A stretch of DNA of 13,594 nucleotides. Source: an uncultured Methanobrevibacter sp. GTDB taxonomy: Archaea > Methanobacteriota > Methanobacteria > Methanobacteriales > Methanobacteriaceae. Position numbers and translations under genes: made by a program. The notes under the pieces are model-generated. The model was not told the DNA's origin, did not search any database, and saw nothing but the letters and a program-made list of their open reading frames with translations. Shown here in pieces: positions 1-5,849 of the stretch. The DNA lies in NCBI RefSeq assembly GCF_937898925.1, contig NZ_CALDKF010000075.1, forward strand, positions 1 to 13,594. The letters run 5' to 3'. The first letter of the stretch is position 1. Each line of letters begins with the position of its first letter.

Positions 1-788
1 CTTTTTTTAGCAAGCAACTGGGAAGTTTTCTTATCAATGAATGTACCATGCTCTATTGACTTTATGCCAGCCTTTGCACATCTTTCGATTCCCTCTAAAC
101 TGTGGCAATGAGCAGCTACCTTTAACTTATGATTTTCTGCTTCATCAACAATTGTTTTCAATTCCTTCTTATTGAATTGCGCTATATCTGGAGTAGTGTA
201 TGGAGATAGAATCCCTCCACTTGCCATGATCTTGATAAAGTCCGCACGAGCCCTAATGACTTCACGGGTTTTCCTTAAAACACTTTCCACTCCATCACAG
301 GTTCCAACTGGAAAACCAGGATATGCAATTTCCATATCAAAGCCAGAATTCAAGTAATGGTCAAAATGCCCTCCTGTAATTGCTAAAGGCTTAATGGATA
401 TGTTCAGTCTTGGTGCTGGAAATATCTTCCTCTCTTGAGCCATCTTAACTCCAATGTCGGCAAGTCCAGTATCACGAACTGTAGTGACCCCTGCATCAAT
501 GGTTGCTTTCATATTATCTACAGCATTGTAAAAGTAATATGAAAGAGGGTCTTTCATGATATCCTCTTTATGAAATCCATTAGCCATAATATGGGCATGT
601 GAGTCTATAAATCCAGGCAAAAGATAGTCATCCTCACCATCTATAACAATATGGTCTTTGTATAATGAAGACTCTTCTGTATGCAATGACTTTATTCTGC
701 CATTTTCAATTAAAACGTGCCTTTCCTTAAGGGGTTCCTCACTAAAAGGATTTATAATGTTTACATTTTTAATATATATTGATGACAT
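1..788 (-). CDS. Metal-dependent amidohydrolase, imidazolonepropionase/Xaa-Pro dipeptidase-like (partial, C-terminus beyond window)
   Basis: The reading frame starts at the ATG at 788-786 and stays open to the left edge, giving 262 visible residues; typical relatives have about 400. The start is fixed by GGGTGATTTT directly before it. The N-terminal beta-sandwich (NVNIINPF, VLIENGRI) leads to PGFIDSHAHI, whose H64 and H66 are the paired metal ligands. K186 in FIKIMASGG is in the place of the carboxylated bridging lysine, and H227 (AAHCHS) and H247 (SIEHG) are the next ligands. The final aspartate ligand lies outside the window. These subtype motifs match cytosolic amidohydrolases of the imidazolonepropionase/Xaa-Pro dipeptidase group, which hydrolyse cyclic amides or N-acyl/prolyl peptides. 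The substrate cannot be read from the sequence. There is no signal peptide. It lies 67 bases after the phosphomevalonate dehydratase gene on the same strand and may be cotranscribed, though no functional link is evident. Confidence 0.9.
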   Translation of the reverse strand, partial: MSSIYIKNVNIINPFSEEPLKERHVLIENGRIKSLHTEESSLYKDHIVIDGEDDYLLPGFIDSHAHIMANGFHKEDIMKDPLSYYFYNAVDNMKATIDAGVTTVRDTGLADIGVKMAQERKIFPAPRLNISIKPLAITGGHFDHYLNSGFDMEIAYPGFPVGTCDGVESVLRKTREVIRARADFIKIMASGGILSPYTTPDIAQFNKKELKTIVDEAENHKLKVAAHCHSLEGIERCAKAGIKSIEHGTFIDKKTSQLLAKK

Positions 789-855
789 AAAATCACCCAT
801 TAATATTTATTGATTATATTGTATAATAATTAAATTGAATAAAAAATTATATTGA

Positions 856-1245
856 TTATAATAAAGTTATTTTACCATTATCACTATCTACTTCAACCAT
901 TTGTCCATTTACCAATTCCTCAACACTTGATGGAGAATCAACCATTGGAATATCAGACATGATAGCGCCAGTAGCTATAATAGGTTCTGCCTTAAGGCAA
1001 ATAATCGCTTTAGGAGCAGTGTTGTTTTTCATCATCTGGAATATGACATAAGACCCTACAGTGGAACCTTTACCTCCCGGAATGAAAAGGACCTTATCTT
1101 TAATTGACTCTCCTTTGAGTTCATGATTTGGGTCAATCACTACACCGGTTTCAGGGTCTACTCCACCTAAAAAACTAATTGCTTCACTGGATACAATTAA
1201 TTCCCCTTCTGCTTTTCCTTTAGAAATATTTCTGCATTCTATCAT
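856..1245 (-). CDS. Phosphomevalonate dehydratase small subunit (DUF126, aconitase-X swivel domain)
   Basis: This 129-residue protein matches the small-subunit swivel domain of the aconitase-X family. The signature is FIPGGKGSTVGSYVIFQM at 54-71, with S61 in the position of the conserved active-site serine. The N-terminal CRNISKGKAEGELIVSSEAISFLGGVDPETG (4-34) and the APKAIICLKAEPIIATGAIMSDIPMVD stretch (77-103) are also typical. In archaea the two-subunit enzyme dehydrates 5-phosphomevalonate to trans-anhydromevalonate phosphate, an early step of the archaeal mevalonate pathway to isoprenoid lipids. The large DUF521 catalytic subunit, which carries the iron-sulfur cluster, is not in this window, so the subunits are encoded apart or the partner lies outside. 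GTGATTTT precedes the ATG at 1245. The alternative reading is another aconitase-X small subunit (hydroxyproline epimer dehydratase type), but the stand-alone archaeal form favours the mevalonate role. Confidence 0.9.
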   Translation of the reverse strand: MIECRNISKGKAEGELIVSSEAISFLGGVDPETGVVIDPNHELKGESIKDKVLFIPGGKGSTVGSYVIFQMMKNNTAPKAIICLKAEPIIATGAIMSDIPMVDSPSSVEELVNGQMVEVDSDNGKITLL

Positions 1246-1408
1246 AAAATCACATGTGAAAATAGATTTGATTATTAAAATATTTGATAAATACTAAAAA
1301 TTATCTTTAATCATAATTAATTTATCAGTTCTATTATAAAAATTTTAAAAAAAACCAATGCCAAAAGAACCTCACATATATGAAAATATAGAAAAAGTTT
1401 TCAAAAAA

Positions 1409-1430
1409 TTTATAAATTATTAAAATATAT
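1409..1430 (+). promoter_or_regulatory. Promoter candidates for the SDR gene
   Basis: TTTATAAAT at 1409-1417 follows an A-rich BRE-like CAAAAAA and would place initiation near 1435. A second AT box, AAAATATATTT at 1422-1432, would place it near 1452, inside the dyad at 1441-1460. The sequence alone does not decide between them. Both give short leaders before the start at 1475. Confidence 0.4.
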
Positions 1431-1440
1431 TTAAAAATAA

Positions 1441-1460
1441 TAGTCATAATAATATGACTA
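1441..1460. promoter_or_regulatory. Operator-like dyad upstream of SDR-marR
   Basis: The arms TAGTCATA (1441-1448) and TATGACTA (1453-1460) are exact reverse complements separated by ATAA. The dyad lies between the TATA candidates and the ribosome binding site of the SDR gene. Length and symmetry fit the usual 16-20 bp sites of MarR dimers, and the MarR gene is the next one downstream, so autoregulation by that protein is a reasonable inference. It could also fold as an RNA hairpin upstream of the ribosome binding site. Confidence 0.5.
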
Positions 1461-1474
1461 AATTAGGTGGTATC

Positions 1475-2275
1475 ATGAATCGTTTAGAAAATAAAATAGC
1501 AATTGTAACAGGTTCAACAAGCGGTATAGGCATAGGTATTGCAAAACTCTATGCTGCTGAAGGCGCAACAGTGGTAATCTGCGGAAGAAGAGAAGAAAGA
1601 GGTCAAGAAATCGTTGATGAAATCAAAGAAGCAGGAGGAGAAGCATTTTTCCACTTTATGGACCTTGATGATGTTTCTTCAATTGAAGCATTGTTCAAAG
1701 ATGTTAATGAAAAATGTGGAAGGATTGATATTCTTGTAAACAATGCAGCTAATGTAAGCTTACAAGATGGTTCCGTAACTGAACTAACTCTTGAAATGTG
1801 GGATGCTATGTTTACAAGTGACCTTAGAGGAACATTCTTTGCCATAAAAACAGTTATTCCATACATGCAAGAAAATGGAGGAGGATCAATTGTCAATATT
1901 GGTTCTATGGCATCAACTGGTGGAGACCTCGGTGCAACAGCATATGCCTGTGCCAAAGCAGGAATTGATATGTTAACCTCATGTGTGGCACTCCAATACG
2001 GTAAGGATGACATTCGCTGCAACTGTGTACGTCCAGGCCTTATTGTAACCCCTCAAAATGAAGCATTCGTTGCACAAGAATTGAAAGACATCTTCCTTAG
2101 CAATATTGAAGTAAATAGGTATGGTTGCCCAGAAGACATCGGACATGCATGTGTATTCTTCGGATCAGATGAGAGTGCATATGTTACAGGCCAAATCATT
2201 AATGTTGATGGAGGAATGAATTCACACGTACCTACTGTTGCTCAATTCCGTGAACTTGGCTCAAGAACCTGGTAA
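1475..2275 (+). CDS. SDR-family NAD(P)-dependent oxidoreductase
   Basis: This 266-residue classical short-chain dehydrogenase has all the expected motifs: TGSTSGIG (12-19) in the Rossmann fold, DLDD (63-66), NNAA (89-92), and the triad S144, Y157 and K161 (YACAK), then PG (187-188) and the terminal VTGQIINVDGG. The two arginines at 38-39 after the second beta strand suggest NADP(H). I chose the ATG at 1475 because AGGTGGTATC directly precedes it; the in-frame ATG at 1454 lies inside the 20-bp dyad. The family reduces ketones or oxidises alcohols; its hydroxysteroid dehydrogenases and 3-oxoacyl reductases share this architecture. Archaea lack bacterial-type fatty acid synthesis, so an acyl-ACP role is unlikely. 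The relatives I can think of are bacterial, which suggests transfer from gut bacteria. A MarR-family gene follows after 73 bases, probably in the same operon. The substrate is not determinable from sequence. Confidence 0.93.
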   Translation: MNRLENKIAIVTGSTSGIGIGIAKLYAAEGATVVICGRREERGQEIVDEIKEAGGEAFFHFMDLDDVSSIEALFKDVNEKCGRIDILVNNAANVSLQDGSVTELTLEMWDAMFTSDLRGTFFAIKTVIPYMQENGGGSIVNIGSMASTGGDLGATAYACAKAGIDMLTSCVALQYGKDDIRCNCVRPGLIVTPQNEAFVAQELKDIFLSNIEVNRYGCPEDIGHACVFFGSDESAYVTGQIINVDGGMNSHVPTVAQFRELGSRTW

Positions 2276-2348
2276 AAAATAAAAAATAGATTTTAATGAA
2301 AAATTTTAATAAGATTAAACACCCAATATTTTTATAGGTGAAATTTCT

Positions 2349-2774
2349 ATGACTGATGCAGAATTAGCTTTTAAAACTGGAAGTATATTTAATAAAAAAA
2401 TCACTTCTGCCTTTTGGTCTTCATTTAAAGGCAAATATGGAAGGGTTCAAGTTGAAGTATTAGTATTTCTTTTAGAAGTTGAATCTGCACAGGCATCAGA
2501 AATTGTGAAGGAATTGAATATTTCTAAACAGCATGTTTCACTGATTCTAAAAGAGTTCATTTCAGATGGGTATGTGAAAGTGGTCAGCAATCCAAATGAC
2601 AAAAGATCAAATCTTGTATCAATTACCAAATCAGGACAAGAATTCTTAAATGAGCATATTGAGATAAGTAATCAAGTTTTTAATGAAATTGTATCAAAAA
2701 TGAGTGAAGAAGAGAAAAAGAAATTCCTTGATTCAATGGACACCATCTATACCCTACTCAATAATGTAGAATAA
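2349..2774 (+). CDS. MarR-family winged-helix transcriptional regulator
   Basis: This 141-residue protein has the MarR layout. The N-terminal helices (about 1-40) and C-terminal helices (about 100-141) would form the dimer interface. Between them is a winged helix: the helix-turn-helix runs from SAQASEIVKELNISKQHVS (46-64) through the recognition helix to DGYVKV, followed by the wing NPNDKRSNLVSIT (81-93) with the family-typical D84-K85-R86. Such dimers bind short palindromes and release them on binding small, often phenolic or otherwise toxic, ligands. The ribosome binding site ATAGGTGA lies 7 bases before the ATG. No strong promoter is visible in the 73-base gap after the SDR gene, so cotranscription is likely, and the dyads at 1441-1460 and 2919-2934 are candidate targets. 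No cysteine is visible in the protein, which argues against thiol-based redox sensing of the OhrR type. Confidence 0.93.
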   Translation: MTDAELAFKTGSIFNKKITSAFWSSFKGKYGRVQVEVLVFLLEVESAQASEIVKELNISKQHVSLILKEFISDGYVKVVSNPNDKRSNLVSITKSGQEFLNEHIEISNQVFNEIVSKMSEEEKKKFLDSMDTIYTLLNNVE

Positions 2775-2808
2775 AACTATATTCTAATAAAAAATTCTTC
2801 TAAACCTA

Positions 2809-2816
2809 TTTTTTTA
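2809..2816 (+). terminator. T-tract after marR
   Basis: CCTATTTTTTT about 40 bases after the marR stop codon fits an archaeal oligo-T terminator. A second short T-run follows CTCCCTAATTTTT near 2840. No strong stem is present. Confidence 0.35.
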
Positions 2817-2892
2817 AAAAAAATAAACACCTGCCTCCCTAATTTTTAAAAAAAAATAAAAAAATCCTTATTTTAATAAATTAACCCTTTTA

Positions 2893-2908
2893 AGAAAAAC
2901 TTTATATA
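2893..2908 (+). promoter_or_regulatory. Promoter (BRE + TATA box) for the kinase gene
   Basis: GAAAAAC followed by TTTATATA (2901-2908) is a good archaeal BRE/TATA pair. Initiation about 25 bases downstream would fall near 2930, inside the palindrome at 2919-2934. This would give an untranslated leader of roughly 105 bases before 3038. A weaker AT box, TTATATAT near 2973-2980, could serve as an alternative with a leader of about 35 bases. Confidence 0.5.
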
Positions 2909-2918
2909 CAATAATAAA

Positions 2919-2934
2919 TATAACAATTGTTATA
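2919..2934. promoter_or_regulatory. 16-bp perfect palindrome at the predicted start site of the kinase transcript
   Basis: TATAACAATTGTTATA is its own reverse complement, with the core half-site AACAA/TTGTT. It sits where transcription from the TATA box at 2901-2908 is expected to begin, a position where a bound repressor would block initiation. A wider-spaced version of the same half-sites lies before cytX at 3889-3903. Confidence 0.45.
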
Positions 2935-2956
2935 ATTTTTACTTAAATGTAAATTA

Positions 2957-3005
2957 AGTTAATTACAAAAATTATTATATATTAAAAATTAAAAAGTAAT
3001 TAACT
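2957..3005 (+). repeat. 10-bp inverted repeat in the kinase leader
   Basis: AGTTAATTAC (2957-2966) is matched exactly by GTAATTAACT (2996-3005), with 29 A/T-rich bases between. The arms flank the alternative TATA-like box at 2973-2980. It could form a stem in the leader RNA or hold two regulator binding sites. Sequence composition makes chance matches of shorter length common here, but a 10-bp exact pair is less expected. Confidence 0.35.
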
Positions 3006-3037
3006 GTATCATTAAAAATGCTAATAGGTTTGAAAGA

Positions 3038-3883
3038 ATGAACAAAACAACAAAAATTTTAACTATTCAAGATATTTCATGCTATGGACAATGTTCAATA
3101 ACTGTTGCACTCCCTGTAGTTTCTGCTTTTGGAATTGAAACTGCAATTCTTCCTTCTGCAGTCTTATCTACACATACATCTGGCTTTACAGATTTCACTG
3201 TAAGAGACTTGACAGAAGACCTTCCTGAAATTAGAAAACATTGGGAAAAGGAAGGAATAAGTTTTGATGCAATCTATACTGGTTTCATTGCATCACAAGA
3301 ACAATTAGATTACATAAAAGACATTATAGACTCAAGATTAAAAGATGGGGGACTTGTATTTGTAGACCCTGCTATGGCAGACCATGGAGAATTCTACAAT
3401 GGATTTGACCAGGAATTCGCAGATGCTATGGGAGAGCTTTGTAAATTAGGAGACTATATTCTACCTAACACAACTGAAGCTTGTTATATACTCCATAAGC
3501 CTTGGAAAGAAACATTCTCCAAAGAGGAAATGTTGGAAATGGCTAAAGAGCTTTCCCAATTCACTAAAAGATATGTTATCCTAAAAGGATATGAAAATGA
3601 CAATCATGAAATGGGAATGATCATTTTAGATAAAGTTGAAGACACAATTGATATTGTCTACAATGATAAGGTAGACTATGTATCTCACGGAACCGGTGAT
3701 GTCTTTGCTTCATCATTTGTTGGATCAACAATGTTAGGAAAATCCTCTTCAGCTGCAGCTAAAATAGCTGGAGAATTCACTAAAAAGGCAATTGAAAAAA
3801 CAATTGGTGATGAAACTCATACCTATGGAGTTAAATTCGAACAGGCAATTCCTGAACTTTACGATTTATTAAAGACATTTTAA
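3038..3883 (+). CDS. Pyridoxal/pyridoxamine kinase, PfkB-fold (PdxK/PdxY type; possibly acts on hydroxymethylpyrimidine)
   Basis: This 281-residue protein is a ribokinase-fold kinase of the PdxY group. The N-terminus ILTIQDISCYGQCSITVALPVVSAFG (7-32) and the pocket motif STHTSGF (44-50) resemble Firmicutes pyridoxamine kinases. VDPAMADHGE (109-118) and LPNTTEA (142-148) are the mid-domain motifs. GTGD (218-221) forms the anion hole, with D221 the catalytic base. It would phosphorylate the hydroxymethyl group of pyridoxal or pyridoxine using ATP. Some Firmicutes members also act on the thiamine precursor HMP. The cytX-like gene 83 bases downstream is of a family predicted to import HMP, so thiamine salvage is as likely as vitamin B6 salvage. 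AATAGGTTTG lies about 10 bases before the ATG. The bacterial flavour of the sequence suggests horizontal acquisition. The kinase fold is certain; the substrate is not. Confidence 0.88.
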   Translation: MNKTTKILTIQDISCYGQCSITVALPVVSAFGIETAILPSAVLSTHTSGFTDFTVRDLTEDLPEIRKHWEKEGISFDAIYTGFIASQEQLDYIKDIIDSRLKDGGLVFVDPAMADHGEFYNGFDQEFADAMGELCKLGDYILPNTTEACYILHKPWKETFSKEEMLEMAKELSQFTKRYVILKGYENDNHEMGMIILDKVEDTIDIVYNDKVDYVSHGTGDVFASSFVGSTMLGKSSSAAAKIAGEFTKKAIEKTIGDETHTYGVKFEQAIPELYDLLKTF

Positions 3884-3888
3884 AACAC

Positions 3889-3903
3889 AACAATTTAATT
3901 GTT
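3889..3903. promoter_or_regulatory. AACAATT-T-AATTGTT inverted repeat before cytX
   Basis: The 7-bp arms at 3889-3895 and 3897-3903 are exact reverse complements around one T. The site starts 6 bases after the kinase stop codon and lies upstream of a TATA-like AATATATTT near 3920-3928. On the plus strand it is followed by A, not T, so it is a poor terminator for the kinase gene. It shares AACAA/TTGTT half-sites with the palindrome at 2919-2934. Confidence 0.35.
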
Positions 3904-3966
3904 AAAAAATAAAAATAAAAATATATTTGAAATTATTTATTGAATCCACTTTAAAGTAGGCAAAAC

Positions 3967-5181
3967 ATGGAAAATCGTACTGGTCTTTTTTCAAATGGGG
4001 TTATCTGGTTTGGAGTAGCTATCTCTGTTTCAGAAATAGAAGCAGGAATACAGCTTGCTTCCTCAGCCCCAATTGATTCCATTTGGCTTCCATTGGTGCT
4101 TGGACACATTATAGGTGGAATTTTACTATTTTTTACTGGATTAGTCGGTGCACGCCTAAGAGTGAATGCTATGGAAACCATCAAATCCACTTTTGGTGAT
4201 TACGGTTCCAAATTCTTTTCCTCATTGAATGTTATGCAGCTTATAGCATGGGTAGCAGTGCTGAATGCTCAAGGTGCGGCAGCAATGATGGGATTGAATT
4301 TGCCAATATCCTTCACTCTAACCTGTATAATTCTCTCTGTAATCATTGCAATATGGGTTTATGTTGGACTTTACCGCTTATCAAAAGTAACCACTGTCAT
4401 GATGGTGGTGTTAACTGTACTGCTTGCAATCCTATCCTTTAAGCTATTGGGAGGAAACATTTCAAATGTAGTGCCTATTGCATCCTTTGCAAGCACAAAT
4501 AACCCCTCACTAAGCTTCTGGAATATTTTTGAAATATCAATAGCTATGCCTATCTCATGGCTTCCTGTAATTTCAGACTATACTAAGGATGTTGAAAAAC
4601 CAGTGCATGGAACAATGATTTCTGCAGTTGCATATACCTTAGCAAGCCTTTGGATGTATGTTTTAGGTATGCAAATCGTTGGAATTGGAACAACAAGCAT
4701 TGCACAATCAATCCTTATGGCAGGTCTTGGAGCTCAAGGAGTAATTATTCTAGTTCTTTCAACTGTAACATCCAACTTTGTAGCGGCAAATTCAGCTGGA
4801 GAATCCTCAAAGGCTATCGTTAATAGAATCAATCCTAGAATTGCTGGAGTTGTAGTCAGCATCTTAAGCTGTATACTTGCCATTTCAGGAATCATGGATC
4901 ACTACATTGGATTCCTATATCTTATTGCATCAGTGTTTGCACCTATGGCTGCAGTGCTTTTGGTTTCATTTTTCATTTCAAAAGAAGATACTGGAAATAC
5001 AAAGATTTGGTACTGGAACATGTTTGCATGGTTTGCAGGTTTTATAGTGTATCAATTGACTGTAGGACTTGATTCAATTCCATTAGGTCCAACATTGCTT
5101 GCTATAATTGTGTCAGCTGCACTGGCTTATATTGGGGTTTTAGTGAAAAATAGACCTCAATCAAATTTAATTGAAAACTAA
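3967..5181 (+). CDS. cytX: CytX-type NCS1 nucleobase/HMP permease
   Basis: This 404-residue integral membrane protein has about 11-12 hydrophobic segments across its whole length. It belongs to the nucleobase:cation symporter-1 family, in the branch named CytX. Branch-typical motifs are WFGVAISVSEIEAG (14-27), LVLGHIIGGILL (43-54), NAMETIKSTFGDYGS (67-81), LNVMQLIAWVAV (87-98) and MPISWLPVISDYTKDVEKP (194-212). The NSAGESSKAI stretch at 275-284 is the expected loop of the second half. CytX proteins are predicted, from repeated linkage to thiamine genes in bacteria, to import hydroxymethylpyrimidine; NCS1 relatives import cytosine, uracil or allantoin. Its place behind a PdxK/PdxY kinase suggests an import-and-phosphorylate pair. 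A weak AGTAGGC precedes the ATG. An internal promoter near 3920 is possible. Confidence 0.85.
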   Translation: MENRTGLFSNGVIWFGVAISVSEIEAGIQLASSAPIDSIWLPLVLGHIIGGILLFFTGLVGARLRVNAMETIKSTFGDYGSKFFSSLNVMQLIAWVAVLNAQGAAAMMGLNLPISFTLTCIILSVIIAIWVYVGLYRLSKVTTVMMVVLTVLLAILSFKLLGGNISNVVPIASFASTNNPSLSFWNIFEISIAMPISWLPVISDYTKDVEKPVHGTMISAVAYTLASLWMYVLGMQIVGIGTTSIAQSILMAGLGAQGVIILVLSTVTSNFVAANSAGESSKAIVNRINPRIAGVVVSILSCILAISGIMDHYIGFLYLIASVFAPMAAVLLVSFFISKEDTGNTKIWYWNMFAWFAGFIVYQLTVGLDSIPLGPTLLAIIVSAALAYIGVLVKNRPQSNLIEN

Positions 5182-5198
5182 AACTGGCCAGATTACAA

Positions 5199-5208
5199 AT
5201 ATATAAAT
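5199..5208 (+). promoter_or_regulatory. TATA box for the TMEM175-like gene
   Basis: ATATATAAAT preceded by GATTACAA fits a BRE/TATA pair. Initiation about 25 bases downstream would be at roughly 5229-5232, immediately before the ATG at 5233. No Shine-Dalgarno sequence is visible between them, so the mRNA is probably leaderless or nearly so. A 7-bp inverted repeat (TTATAAT 5211-5217, ATTATAA 5224-5230) fills the space between box and start codon. Confidence 0.5.
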
Positions 5209-5232
5209 AGTTATAATAAAAAAATTATAATT

Positions 5233-5817
5233 ATGGCTGAAGAGAATTTTATGGAAACAGGTAGGCTCGAAGCCTTTTATGATGCAATCATTGCAATTAT
5301 TGTAACTGTGCTTGTTTTGGAATTACCACAACCTGCAACTGCATCCCTTGCATCAATTTGGGCTTTGAAAACATCTTATTTTGCATATGTAATAAGCTTT
5401 TTAGTATGCGCTAACCTTTGGCAATACCACCATTTAATCTACAATCATGTTGATAGGATCAATACTAAAATCATTTGGCAAAACATCTTATTGATGTTTG
5501 TATTCTCATTGATTCCTTATTTGACAATCTTCGTTGCAAATCATCCAAATGAGTTCATTCCACAAGCATTATACGGCCTTGATTTTATTATCGTTGATAT
5601 AATCCTATATTATATGGCAAAATCCTTGCTTGAAATAAATCAGAAAAATGAGGAATACTTAAAAAGTGCACTGAATGTTAGAGATGCATTGTACATTCCA
5701 TTTGCAATATTCATTGTTGGATTCATTATAGCACTACTCGGATACCCTATTGCAATCATTATCTGTTGCTTGATTACAATTATTAGGTCTTTATATGTGT
5801 CTTTGAAAGGCAAATAA
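5233..5817 (+). CDS. TMEM175/DUF1211-family potassium channel-like membrane protein
   Basis: This 194-residue protein has about six membrane segments. It opens with the family signature GRLEAFYDAIIAIIVTVLVLELPQP (10-34), which corresponds to R-x-x-A-F-S-D-A in the family. NLWQYHHLIYNHVDRIN (61-77) and LMFVFSLIPYLT (87-98) are further typical stretches. Prokaryotic members carry one six-helix unit and assemble as tetramers; the animal lysosomal protein has two. Characterised members conduct potassium through a pore lined by hydrophobic residues of the first helix. The usual serine of the FSD motif is a tyrosine here (Y16), an oddity worth noting. The gene is plus-strand and converges on truD, with 32 bases between stop codons. 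It has its own promoter and no obvious partner. Confidence 0.88.
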   Translation: MAEENFMETGRLEAFYDAIIAIIVTVLVLELPQPATASLASIWALKTSYFAYVISFLVCANLWQYHHLIYNHVDRINTKIIWQNILLMFVFSLIPYLTIFVANHPNEFIPQALYGLDFIIVDIILYYMAKSLLEINQKNEEYLKSALNVRDALYIPFAIFIVGFIIALLGYPIAIIICCLITIIRSLYVSLKGK

Positions 5818-5828
5818 AAATCCCAACG

Positions 5829-5847
5829 CTATTTTCTAAAAAAATAG
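5829..5847. terminator. Bidirectional terminator between TMEM175-like gene and truD
   Basis: CTATTTT (5829-5835) and AAAATAG (5841-5847) can form a 7-bp stem around CTAAA in the 32-base gap between two converging genes. Both strands have short A/T tracts next to it, so it could end transcription in both directions. Confidence 0.4.
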
Positions 5848-5849
5848 AA

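Noticed and set aside
1454..1474. Upstream in-frame ATG for the SDR gene
   Set aside because: It lies inside the 20-bp dyad, has no ribosome binding site, and AGGTGGT is placed correctly for the ATG at 1475.
1603..2022. Minus-strand reading frame of 139 codons within the SDR gene
   Set aside because: It is antisense to a gene with complete family motifs, has no ribosome binding site, and encodes no recognisable protein.
2935..3037. Thiamine pyrophosphate riboswitch before the kinase-cytX genes
   Set aside because: The leader is A/T-only apart from a few bases and lacks the conserved CUGAGA and ACCUGA elements of the thi-box.
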